Source: Chrysaora quinquecirrha (Eukaryota > Cnidaria > Scyphozoa > Semaeostomeae > Pelagiidae). From it: a DNA stretch of 64,000 bases. Of this stretch, positions 10,486 through 19,179 are shown piece by piece; position 1 is the first letter of the stretch, and each line of letters begins with the position of its first letter. The stretch covers positions 6,449,777 through 6,513,776 of the forward strand of contig JACTAT010000010.1 in assembly GCA_014526335.1 (NCBI GenBank), written 5' to 3'. The notes beneath the pieces were generated by a model that had not been told where the DNA came from, ran no database searches, and was given only the letters and a program-made list of their open reading frames with translations. The position numbers and the translations under genes were made by a program.

Positions 10486-11393
10486 GAGTCATGACCTCTT
10501 TGACCGCAAGCCTGGCAAAACCTAGTTGGGCAATCACGGACTAAGTGATCGGTGCTTTGGCAGGCACGGCATTTCCTGGTTTGTTGATTATTCGTACGAG
10601 AATTATTTGGCCTGTACCCCCGGTTGTTATAACGGCTATTGTTTCTGTTGACATATTGTCGTCCTCTTGTTCCTCTTTGATTCCTATTGAAACGACTACT
10701 AAGGAAATTAGCGGAGGGAAATTCCTGGGTAGTTTCACTACAGGCTTCATTGGACGTTTCAGCTCCCACAGACATATCTGTCATCTTAGCAACAACTTTT
10801 TCTACAATTGAGTCCATCAGGGTTTGATTCTTCTCATTTGCGTCATTGTTGATGCTCATGCATTGATTTTGTGTGGGCAAAGAAATCGATTCAATGCCGG
10901 CTAATTGTAATCTGATAGTTTCCTTGGCCACCTCGTTGATGCTTAATGCAGTAAAATTTGGCATTGTTTTTAAAGCGATTTGCATTTTCGGATGGATGCC
11001 TTTCATATAGTAATCCTTCGCTATGGTCTCTTGATTTGCATTGTCAAAAGTAGGATACGCAAGTTTAACGAGCTCCATTATTTTAAAAGCAAAGGTTTGT
11101 GGAGACTCACCAGGTTTACGTTGTCGGGTACCCAATTCTTGCATGGCCTTTTCTCTGTCTTGATTTCCCAGTTGAAATTCTTTCATTAATTCTTCTTTTA
11201 TTTTCTTGACATCTTTCTTATCTGTGTCAGACAACCGCATATAAACGTCAAAGGCACGACCTTCGAGTTTGCTTGCCAGATTCTGCGCTGACTTTGCAGC
11301 ATCATAGCCCTTTAGGGCTGAGTGCAAATCAACCTTTTCGAGAAAAACTTTGATTTCACCATTGCCATCAAAATTTCGAATTTTCGACTCCAT
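10455..11393 (-). CDS. Gypsy Gag (capsid and nucleocapsid)
   Basis: Intact 312-codon frame starting 31 nt after the 5' LTR. A capsid-like helical region (about 1-170, including ELGTRQRKPGESPQTFAFKI) precedes a basic Arg/Asn-rich linker. Two zinc knuckles close the protein: C275-x2-C278-x4-H283-x4-C288, and C293-x2-C296-x4-H301-x6-C308. The second has an unusual x6 spacing. Two knuckles are typical of some animal Gypsy lineages such as Mag, while the self-priming Tf1/sushi group usually has none or one. Confidence 0.93.
   Translation of the reverse strand: MESKIRNFDGNGEIKVFLEKVDLHSALKGYDAAKSAQNLASKLEGRAFDVYMRLSDTDKKDVKKIKEELMKEFQLGNQDREKAMQELGTRQRKPGESPQTFAFKIMELVKLAYPTFDNANQETIAKDYYMKGIHPKMQIALKTMPNFTALSINEVAKETIRLQLAGIESISLPTQNQCMSINNDANEKNQTLMDSIVEKVVAKMTDMSVGAETSNEACSETTQEFPSANFLSSRFNRNQRGTRGRQYVNRNNSRYNNRGYRPNNSRTNNQQTRKCRACQSTDHLVRDCPTRFCQACGQRGHDSWDRSCPNFQ
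10461..10470 (-). promoter_or_regulatory. Tandem slippery heptamers for -1 gag-pro frameshift
   Basis: The minus strand reads CCCAAATTTC, just before the gag TGA at 10457-10455. In the gag frame it contains C CCA AAT and, overlapping, A AAT TTC. Both fit X XXY YYZ, and protease is in exactly the -1 frame. A downstream pseudoknot was not assessed. Confidence 0.7.
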
Positions 11394-11409
11394 GATTTCG
11401 TTGAGAGAT

Positions 11410-11423
11410 ATTCTGTGGTAGTA
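11410..11423 (-). promoter_or_regulatory. Self-priming primer binding site of the Gypsy element
   Basis: One nucleotide past the 5' LTR, the minus strand reads TACTACCACAGAAT. It has no TGG start, so it is not an ordinary tRNA 3'-end complement. It is exactly complementary over 14 nt to ATTCTGTGGTAGTA in the LTR (minus strand, 11488-11475), where TATA spacing predicts the RNA 5' end. This is the Tf1 layout, in which the RNA 5' end folds back to prime reverse transcription. Confidence 0.8.
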
Positions 11424-11424
11424 A

Positions 11425-11551
11425 TGTTAGGAATAACGCAACAAAGAGTCATGTATTTGTATTTACTCAACGAGTACTACCACAGAATGACTGTAGGAAG
11501 TACCGTTGCACAATATATAGAAAAGGCGCCAGGGGGTAACGCCAGACAACA
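11425..11551 (-). repeat. 5' LTR of the Gypsy element
   Basis: 127 bp, matching 6546-6672. On the minus strand U3 is about 11551-11489, and the predicted R start is 11488. A variant AGTAAA poly(A) signal is the only candidate seen. Confidence 0.97.
11512..11519 (-). promoter_or_regulatory. TATA box of the Gypsy LTR
   Basis: The minus strand reads CTATATATTG about 24-31 nt upstream of 11488. That places the start exactly at the segment complementary to the primer binding site. The same TATA box occurs in the other LTR. Confidence 0.65.
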
Positions 11552-11784
11552 CAGTAAGGTTGTTGCTGTTGTCTTAGATTTGTTGTTGTTGTCTGATGCG
11601 GATTAGATGCTTAGATCAACAAATAGAATCTAGGTAGATTTGGTCTGGTGTTTTTTTGCTAGGAACTAAGTGTCGCAAGAATCCTGGAACTCCGTGACAT
11701 TTACCTCTAAGGTTCCTTTGATTTCTTTGTTGCGGTTTGCGGCTATTATTTTTGACGTGTAACCTCTTTTCTATGCTACTTCAG

Positions 11785-12047
11785 AGAACGCCAGCCTCCA
11801 TCTGGATGAATTTCTTCTGGAGCTTCTCAACAAAGGAGGCTACGAAGCTTATTTACATTGGACGGTGAAGGACAGAAAAGAATTTAAAATTACCAAGCCC
11901 CAAAGAGTCGCCGCGCTTTGGGGTGATCGTAAGTCTCGTAAAAAGATGACTGACGAAAAATTGCTTCGAGCCTTACGTTACTATATCCAAAAGGGAAGAG
12001 TCGAAAAAACTGATAGTCAAAATTTGTTGTTTCGTTTTTCAATTTGA
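11785..12047 (+). CDS. ETS-domain exon, paralogue 1 (3' terminal exon)
   Basis: This is the last exon of an ETS-family DNA-binding protein. The acceptor is CTATGCTACTTCAG|AG, entry phase is 1, and the stop is at 12045-12047. The winged helix-turn-helix is almost complete: LDEFLLELL (helix 1, first Trp replaced), YLHWTVKDRKEF, RVAALWGDRKSRKKM, and recognition helix EKLLRALRYYIQKGRVEK with both DNA-contacting arginines, ending LLFRFSI. The domain sits at the extreme C-terminus, as in the SPI and ESE subfamilies. RKKMT and KGRVEK recall SPI/PU.1, but I cannot assign a subfamily. The first exon is possibly 3622-3669. The Gypsy element occupies most of the intervening space. Paralogues are at 32979 and 47060. 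Confidence 0.85.
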
Positions 12048-12470
12048 AAATTATTTATAATAATTATATATGATTGTAAAATATAATTATTATCATATAT
12101 TATTTTAATACACTCATTTTGTGTAAGAGCATTTGGCCCCTACCTTAACCCTGGTCTGGTTCCTATAAGATCCAAGTCGGCGAATCTAGAGATCGAAATA
12201 GATTTAAGTCGGCGCAAACGCAATGATCGCAATGAAGTGTTCCAATTAAAATCTGGGGACCTAAGCAGACTTTTGCCGACTTTCACCGACGCTCGACGAA
12301 TAATGAGAACCAGGCTTTATAGTAAAGTTTCTAAATTTTTGGCTATTTTGTTATAGTAGACGTTTCTCGAGGTTTCTTAACTTGCAAAGAGCAAAAAGCT
12401 TTTTGCGTTTACCTGAGCCCACAAGCATTCGAATACGATACACAAATGGGTTTTGTCGCCAATATTGTTA

Positions 12471-12866
12471 CACACTTTTTTTTTATAAGAATACAGTCTA
12501 TAAGAATATTCAGGCTCAAAATTGCTGAAATTTAAGAATTATTTAAGAATAATCTGAGGCTCAAGCTTGACGAGGATCATTTTTATTTCTCTGTGTTTTT
12601 TACACTGCACAATAAGTGTGATTGTCAGGCAACTGTATTTGTTTTGAAATGCATACATCCTGTCTGACTCTTTGATACAGTAACTCTTTTTATTGATAAA
12701 ATAACAAATGACAAAGATTTGACTTATTTCTCTTGATCTTCAGGCCAATTTACAACATTGATGATTAAGAATAATTTAAGAATATTTTCAGGCTCAAAAT
12801 CGAATAAGCTTAAGAATAATCGAGGCTCGGCAAAAAATAAGGTATTCTTATAAAAAAAAAAGTGTG
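12471..12866. mobile_element. TA-flanked MITE with about 25-bp terminal inverted repeats
   Basis: 396 bp from CACACTTTTTTTTTATAAGA to its inverted counterpart ending AAAAAAGTGTG. It is flanked by TA on both sides (12469-12470, 12867-12868). The interior is palindromic, with AATATTCAGGCTCAAAA facing ATTTTCAGGCTCAAAAT on the same strand and poly(TAAG) words. TA target sites suggest Tc1/mariner-type mobilisation. Related ends occur at 38.7, 39.2, 39.95, 54.2, 54.46 and 55.5 kb. Confidence 0.8.
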
Positions 12867-13049
12867 TATTTAAGAAACTCTTAAGAAACTTGCAGTACTG
12901 ACCAGCTTTCAAGTTTCTTATATAAAACGGGCTTCTGTAGTTTCTAATAAGGGGTTTCTTATAAGAATGAGTGTAATATTGTAAATAGCAGATTGAAGTG
13001 TAAATACCAGATATCGATTGTTTGGCAGGTTTCAAACTTGTGTTACGTT

Positions 13050-14160
13050 AAAATTTTTGCATTTATTTATCAACGCTCTCTTGAAAACGTTGAGTGAGTT
13101 TTACATATTTTGATATTGCAATTTTCTTTCAACGCTGGCAGGAAAACGCTGTAATGTTTGTTTTTATGTTGCACTTTTTAGTTGCAACACTTAAGGCATT
13201 AATTTTTCACGTTGCAATTTTTCTGCAATTATGTATCTATCAACGCTGCTATGAAAACGCTGTAATGCGTTAGTTTTATTCACGTTGCAATTTTTTGCAA
13301 TTATCTCTAAAACTGGCCATGAAAACGCAGTAACAGATTAGCTTAACGTTGCTGTTTTTATGCCATTATCTATCAACGCTGCCATGTAAACGCTGTAATG
13401 CGTTAATTTTATTCACATTGCAATTTTTCAGCAATTATCTCTAAACGCTACAATAAAAACGCTGTAACGCATTAGCTTAATGATGCAATTTTCCTGCAAC
13501 TACCTCTAAACGCTGTCAGGAAAACGCCTCTAACGCATTAGCTTAACTTTGCCGTTTTTATGCCATTATCTATCAACGCTGCCATGAAAACGCTGTAATG
13601 CGTTAATTTTATTCACATTGCAATTTTTCAGCAATTATCTCTAAACGCTACAATAAAAACGCTGTAACGCATTAGCTTAATGATGCAATTTTCCTGCAAC
13701 TAACTCTAAACGCTTTCAGGAAAACGCCTCTAACGCATTAGCTTAACGTTGCCGTTTTTATGCCATTATCTATCAACGCTGCCATGAAAACGCTGTAATA
13801 CGTTAATTTTCCACGTTGCAATTTTTTGCAATTATCTCTAAACGCTGCCAGGAAAACTCTGCAACGCATTAGCTTAACGTTGCCACTCTTATGCCATTAT
13901 CTATCAACACTGCCATGAAAACGCTGTGATGCGTTAATTTTATTTATGTTGTAATTTTTCTGCCATTTTCTCTAAACGCTGCCATACAAACGCTGTAAAG
14001 CATTAGCTCAACGTTGCCGTTCTTTGTGCCATTATCTATCAACACTGCTAAGAAAACGCTGTAATGCGTCAATTTCTCACCTGCAATTTTTCTGCAATTA
14101 TGTCTAAACGTGCCATGAAAACGCAATAACGCATTAGATTTAACGTTGCCGTTAGTGCTG
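13050..14160. repeat. Minisatellite of about 67-bp units in a roughly 200-bp higher-order repeat
   Basis: Units contain AACGCTGCCATGAAAACGCT then GTAATGCGTTAATTTT and TGCAATTTTTCAGCAATTATC. Neighbouring units alternate between variants, and the AACGCTGCCATG variant recurs at about 13376, 13577 and 13775. This gives a three-unit higher-order period near 200 bp. Confidence 0.85.
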
Positions 14161-14164
14161 CCGT

Positions 14165-17100
14165 GCCTTCTCTTCTAGGATAACTTTGAGAAAAATTAAT
14201 AAAATAAAAAGTTAGTGTGTTGTACCACCTTAACATGTTGTTGTTGCTGTGCTTGAAACAATGGAATTCTTGGAAGAGCACGAGTGAAGCCATGCCCTGA
14301 AAAGACGATCGAATGTTTTTAAATTTAGTGTCTTGGAGATTTGTATTCGTTGCTTAAATTTCAAATTATAAGTTGGAATTTTGCGAAAATATCCTCAAAG
14401 ATAATCTATGCGTGAGGCCTAAAACGAAATTTGCAAAGAAAAGAAAGTTTTTGCTGCGAGAGAGAGAAAAAAACGACAAGCTGCAAGCAAAATCAAACGG
14501 GCTTCTAAGAAATAGTTTGCTGAGGAGTGCTGAAGAACTGGTAATTTTTTGATTACACATAAACTTACTCTATGAAAAACTTTGATTTGGGTTTTAACTT
14601 GCTCCAAAACTTCTGTCAAAATCGAAGCTTTTCTTATAAAGTTGTTCTCATAAAAAGAGTGGGAAACGTTGAAGGTAAAAGGGACTCCAGGGTGGCCAAA
14701 TTAGATTTGAAAGACGCACTATCAAAGCAATCTGGGTGGTCAAATTAGTATTGAAAGAGGTAACAAAATAAGCTATTTCACTGGTATTCGAGTAATAAAA
14801 ATCAAGTGATCACATCACAAACGTTTCCCAGCATTCCTAATCCACGTTGTATGGTTTCTCAAAAGGTGACCCTATGTGCGTGGTTTCTTGAGAAAAGTTT
14901 GTTTGCTTTTGGACATTCCGGACATTTTCGGAACAATTCTGCAATACCTATAGGTGAAGGTAAGGAAATCCGAACTTCAGATTTTTTTATTAGAAACCTA
15001 GCTAACGGCCTAGTTCTTAAGGGGTTTGTTAAAATTTGTCTCAATTTTAGGAAAAAAAATTAGTTATACCACTTGTGTCCTTTTTGAGGGTGGTTTACAG
15101 GGATTTTCATGTTTCCCTGTTCCATTGAGAAAATCCCCCTGTTTCTGGGTTTTTGTGGGATTATCTTTCAGTTTGATAGTAAAACGGATTGATAGGGAGG
15201 ATTTTACCTGATCTCTGTGTCCCGATGTTCCCTCGTTCACTTTTGATTTTGGTCATGTTCCCTGGATACATTTCGCATGTCCCCATATCCCCTTGAACCC
15301 TTAAACGATTGTCATTTTTCAAGCATTTAGAGACTGGATGAAAAGAAGAGATGAAAGAGTCAAAATGTCCGAAAATATGCTGGAAATGAGTTATTTCGCC
15401 GGGTTATTTCGCCTTTATCCAATTACAAGTTTCTCAATTATTCTGATGTAGCTTTACAAATTTCTTATAGATTCTATGAGTGTCTAGATCAAAGTTTTTC
15501 ATGAACTGGTTACTTATAAAAAACGTTGAAATTGAAAGTCTAAATGTCTAGCTATCCACGACTCTAAGGACTAAATTTTAAAAAATTACGGTCGACAGTT
15601 TGTTGAAAAGTTTACTAAGAAGTGCGCATGAAATAGGCCTAGGCACAATGTTGGCACAGCACCTGTTCGCTATTGACTTATAAAACCGAGAAATCAGACA
15701 TTGTTTTCGAAGGAGTGGGGCGAGTCCTTGAAAAATAACAAAAACGTTCGAGCTATTTTTTCCGACCTCAGCAGCTGGAAAAGAGCAGAAAATTTCCCAT
15801 GAAGTTCTCTAAAAGAGGTGAAGAACTTACGAAGGTACAATTTTTATCGAATAGTAGTGCTGCAAGACTCGAGAATATACAATACAGTACTGACATATAG
15901 CTAACACGAATGTCCAGGCACTATGCAGTGACACTGACATGAATGTTTAAAAAGCGTGAAACCAGGAATAACATTGTAATCTTAAACAGACAGTATCAGC
16001 TTGCAAAAGTATATAATCTTATCGGACTTGAAAAGGATTCGCTATCTCGATGCCAGGTAGGCAATAGGGAAATCTCCTACAATCGATTTTGTTGCAAAAG
16101 TCGAGAATCAGCAAGCCAGATCGAGCCAGATCAGCCAGACTTGGCAATAATAATATGTTTATCCAGAAACAAACCCAAAAGTTTGATATGAACGCCGTTT
16201 CTTTCCTTATTCAAATCCTGGCTGGCCTGTTTGAAGACAGAAGCTCTAAACTTGGGCTTTCTGTTTCTGTTCTGGTGGATAAATATTAATCATTAAATAT
16301 TAAACGTGGAAATATTCAGAATAATTTTGCAAAGCGAGTGTGTGGCATAATATCCTTAACAGGCCTGAGATTGCTAGTATATATAGGAAAAGCTAGGTGA
16401 AGAAACAAATTGGCGTTCTTTATGCTCGGAACAGATTTCCATGTTTTAGCAAAATACAGTACATATAAAAAATAAGTAAAAACAAGAGTGCTGCGATGTT
16501 CAGCAACGTGCATTGAAATACGTAGTTCCTTTGTCAACCACAAAATATTACAGAACGAACAGGACTGAACAACTTGCAGCTATTGAGCAAATTTTGAGCA
16601 TACTCGATGCGTTGGACCAGGGCTTTTTAAGCATTTTAAAGCAACTTGCAAAGTAAGCAGTCTAAATCTCATAAGGTCAGGTTTCAGGAAATTTTGGACC
16701 TGCAGCTTGTGAACGGATAGCTGAGCTGAAGTGAAAGCGGTCCAGGCGAACCGAAACTTCAACCCAAAATCTTCCAAGATACTGCGAGTCGCATGCCTTG
16801 AGTCGAGGGGCATTTCAATCCATTTAAAGGCGTACGAGATTCTTGAAACGAAAGGATTTTCAAGGGGTATCCTTTGAAAACAACAGAAATCCCAGCTACA
16901 GGTATACGAGATACCAAGAACTGAATTGCTCCTCGCCATGATCACACACGCCTTTACCGGTCATAGGCCTAACAGAGAACCTACTCGGTATTGTCTCATA
17001 TTTTCAAGAATATATTATGTATGGATGAGTTTTAACCACAATCTTCTCAACTTTTCTCAGTAGAAATGTTAATGTTTCAAAACCCATAATATGGGTTATA

Positions 17101-17290
17101 AAGTGAAAGCTTTCAAAGGATGGCTTAGTAACGCTTCTCTAGGTTTCGACAATACATGTTTTTTTTAATAAGAAAGTTTTTTTTGGGCATGTATTGAAAC
17201 ATTCTTAGATATTTCATGTCTTCAGTACCAAAACTTTCTTGTGACGTACCAAAAATTTTGGAATGCAATATTTCTAAAAATCACCCTGTA
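14165..17290. other. Gene-poor AT-rich stretch
   Basis: I see no conserved domain, repeat array or paired splice sites here. Frames of 60-121 codons are present on both strands, but they lack recognisable motifs. Dispersed CTTATAAA words resemble MITE ends. Confidence 0.5.
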
Positions 17291-17295
17291 CAATG

Positions 17296-17670
17296 TATGT
17301 GCAGTACCGTGGGGGATGTTCAGTACCGTGGGGGATATTCAGTACCGTGGGGGCATACCATGAGTCGTGTGGGGAGGCATCTCTGAGTACCGTGGGGGAT
17401 ATTCAGTACCGTGGGGGCACATCATGAGTCGTGTGGGGGATATTCAGTACCGTGGGGGCATACCATGATTCGTGTGGGGGCATACCTTGGAGTACCGTGG
17501 GGGATATTCAGTACCGTGGGGTAAATCATCCTTTACATTCATTAAATCATTGCTGAAATCACGTATGTAAGACGGGGGCACATTATTAGGCTGCTAAAAG
17601 CTCTTGGTTCTCAACTGTCGACGAGCCTGAATTCTTATTCTTATCCGAATTGGAATGCGATCTGAAGACA
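17296..17670. repeat. Left arm of the 17.3-19.1 kb palindrome
   Basis: Starts TGTATGTGCAG. It then carries about eleven roughly 20-bp G-rich modules of two kinds, CAGTACCGTGGGGG and CATGAGTCGTGTGGGG, up to about 17522. About 150 bp of unique sequence follows (GTAAATCATC to GGAATGCGATCTG). The whole arm is repeated inverted at 18357-19105. Confidence 0.92.
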
Positions 17671-17867
17671 CTACATCCTCGATGTGCCGGAAATACGGAA
17701 GGTTAACAAATTTCCTACAGATAACGCAGATAAAATAAGAAAATCAATGAAGTCCTATTTCCGTTCTACAGTAATTCCAATACTTTACATTCGCAATCAA
17801 ATCCAAAACTTTCAGATCAAATTTTGTAAGCGCTGCGAGTTATTACAGTAAGCAAAACAGGAATAAA

Positions 17868-18347
17868 ATGTCTTTTCCAAAAAGTCCTGCACCAGGCTTT
17901 TCAACATTTAACTCATTCGAAAGATTGAGTGAAGATCGCAGTTATTTAGTGCTACCCACGTTGCCAAAGCCCTTTACAAAGACCCCATCGACCCCTTCGA
18001 CCTTTACTCAAGACAAAGACGATTTTCAAGCCGATTTTTGCGAGGATGCCCAAAATGTCTATGAAAGCCAAGATTCAAGCCAGCGCACCTATTGGAATCT
18101 GGATGATGGTTCTCAAAACACCTCCAGCCGAGCCTCAAGCTATTCAAATGCAAGTGAGACCCAACTGTCAAGTCAATCGACAGAAAAAGACACCCCCAAC
18201 CCCAAAGAGACCCAACAGGTAAATAACCCAAGAGAGATACGCTGCACATTTGCTGGTTGCGATGCTTCCTTTCTCAGGAAAGATCATTTCAATCGCCATA
18301 TAACGACGGTCCATAAGGGAGTGAAAGTTTCTTGCCCTCACAAGTGA
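17868..18347 (+). CDS. C2H2 zinc-finger protein in the palindrome centre
   Basis: An intact, apparently single-exon 159-codon frame fills most of the unique centre of the inverted-repeat element. Residues 1-120 are low in hydrophobic content and rich in Ser, Thr, Pro and Gln. One C2H2 finger follows, C126-x4-C131-x12-H144-x4-H149 (CTFAGC ... HITTVH), and the protein ends CPHK, which looks like the start of a second finger. A single finger rarely gives strong DNA specificity, so dimerisation or a missing second exon is possible: the codon before the stop reads AAG and overlaps a GTGATA that could act as a weak donor. ATG context is AATAAAATGTC. I do not recognise a specific family. The frame being open while the flanking DNA is non-coding argues for function or recent capture. 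Confidence 0.6.
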   Translation: MSFPKSPAPGFSTFNSFERLSEDRSYLVLPTLPKPFTKTPSTPSTFTQDKDDFQADFCEDAQNVYESQDSSQRTYWNLDDGSQNTSSRASSYSNASETQLSSQSTEKDTPNPKETQQVNNPREIRCTFAGCDASFLRKDHFNRHITTVHKGVKVSCPHK

Positions 18348-18356
18348 TAAACTGTC

Positions 18357-19106
18357 TACAGATCGCATTCCAATTCGGATAAGAATAAGAATTCAGGCTC
18401 GTCGACAGTTGAGAACCAAGAGCTTTTAGTAGCCTAATAATGTGCCCCCGTCTTACATCCGTGATTTCAGCAATGATTTAATGAATCTAAAGGATGATTT
18501 ACCCCACGGTACTGAATATCCCCCACGGTACTCCAAGGTATGCCCCCACACGAATCATGGTATGCCCCACGGTACTCCCCACACGACTCATCCCCACGGT
18601 ACTCAGAGATGCCTCCCCACACGACTCATGGTATACCCCACACGAATCATGGTATGCCCCCACGGTACTGAATATCCCCCACACGACTCATGATGCCTCC
18701 CCACACGACTCATGGTATGCCCCCACATGAATCATGGTATGCCCCCACGGTACTGAATATCCCCCACACGACTCATGATGTACCCCACGGTACTGAATAT
18801 CCCCACGGTACTCAGAGATGCCTCCCACACGAATCATGGTATGCCCCACACGAATCATGGTATGCCCCACGGTACTGAATATCCCCACACGACTCATGAT
18901 GCCTCCCACACGACTCATGGTATGCCCCACACGAATCATGGTATGCCCCACGGTACTGAATATCCCCACACGACTCATGATGTACCCCACGGTACTGAAT
19001 ATCCCCACGGTACTCAGAGATGCCTCCCACACGACTCATGGTATGCCCCACGGTACTGAATATCCCCACGGTACTGAACATCCCCACCCCACGGTACTGC
19101 ACATAC
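18357..19106. repeat. Right arm of the 17.3-19.1 kb palindrome
   Basis: Inverted copy of 17296-17670, expanded in its array part (about 18504-19105) to roughly three times the left array. Modules read CCCCACGGTACTGAATAT and CCCCACACGACTCATGATG or CCCCACACGAATCATGGTATG. All reading frames across it are repeat artefacts. Confidence 0.92.
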
Positions 19107-19179
19107 ATACAGAACATCAGGAGTGAAATATGAAACAGAACTTTCTTAAGTACAGGGTGCACTACTTTCTTATAAACCA

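Larger units (their letters stand above)
6546..11551 (-). mobile_element. Ty3/Gypsy LTR retrotransposon, 5006 bp, predicted self-priming
   Basis: Reading on the minus strand, the order is 5' LTR, primer site, Gag, protease, reverse transcriptase, RNase H, integrase, polypurine tract and 3' LTR. The two 127-bp LTRs look identical base for base, so the insertion is recent. Protease before RT and integrase last defines Ty3/Gypsy. Gag has two zinc knuckles and the integrase lacks a chromodomain, which is not the usual chromovirus layout. No target-site duplication is visible: the left flank ends ATCAA and the right flank starts CAGTA. The element lies antisense in the putative intron upstream of the first ETS exon, 233 bp from its acceptor. 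Three one-base frame changes at 9740-9743, 9461-9467 and 9247-9249 break protease-RT, so this copy is inactive unless they are assembly errors. Confidence 0.97.
17296..19106. mobile_element. Inverted-repeat (foldback) element enclosing a zinc-finger ORF
   Basis: Two inverted arms (17296-17670 and 18357-19106) flank about 690 bp of unique DNA that holds an intact C2H2 ORF. Arm ends are TGTATGTGCAGTACC. I see no clear target duplication. The array-rich arms resemble the subterminal repeats of cut-and-paste transposons, but no transposase is present, so the element is either non-autonomous or a host palindrome. The arms are nearly identical in their unique 150 bp, and the arrays differ in length (about 225 versus 600 bp). 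Confidence 0.7.

Noticed and set aside
6546..11551. Chromovirus assignment for the Gypsy element, suggested by its Tf1-like priming
   Set aside because: The integrase C-terminus shows a GPY-like module and an acidic tail but no chromodomain, and gag has two zinc knuckles.
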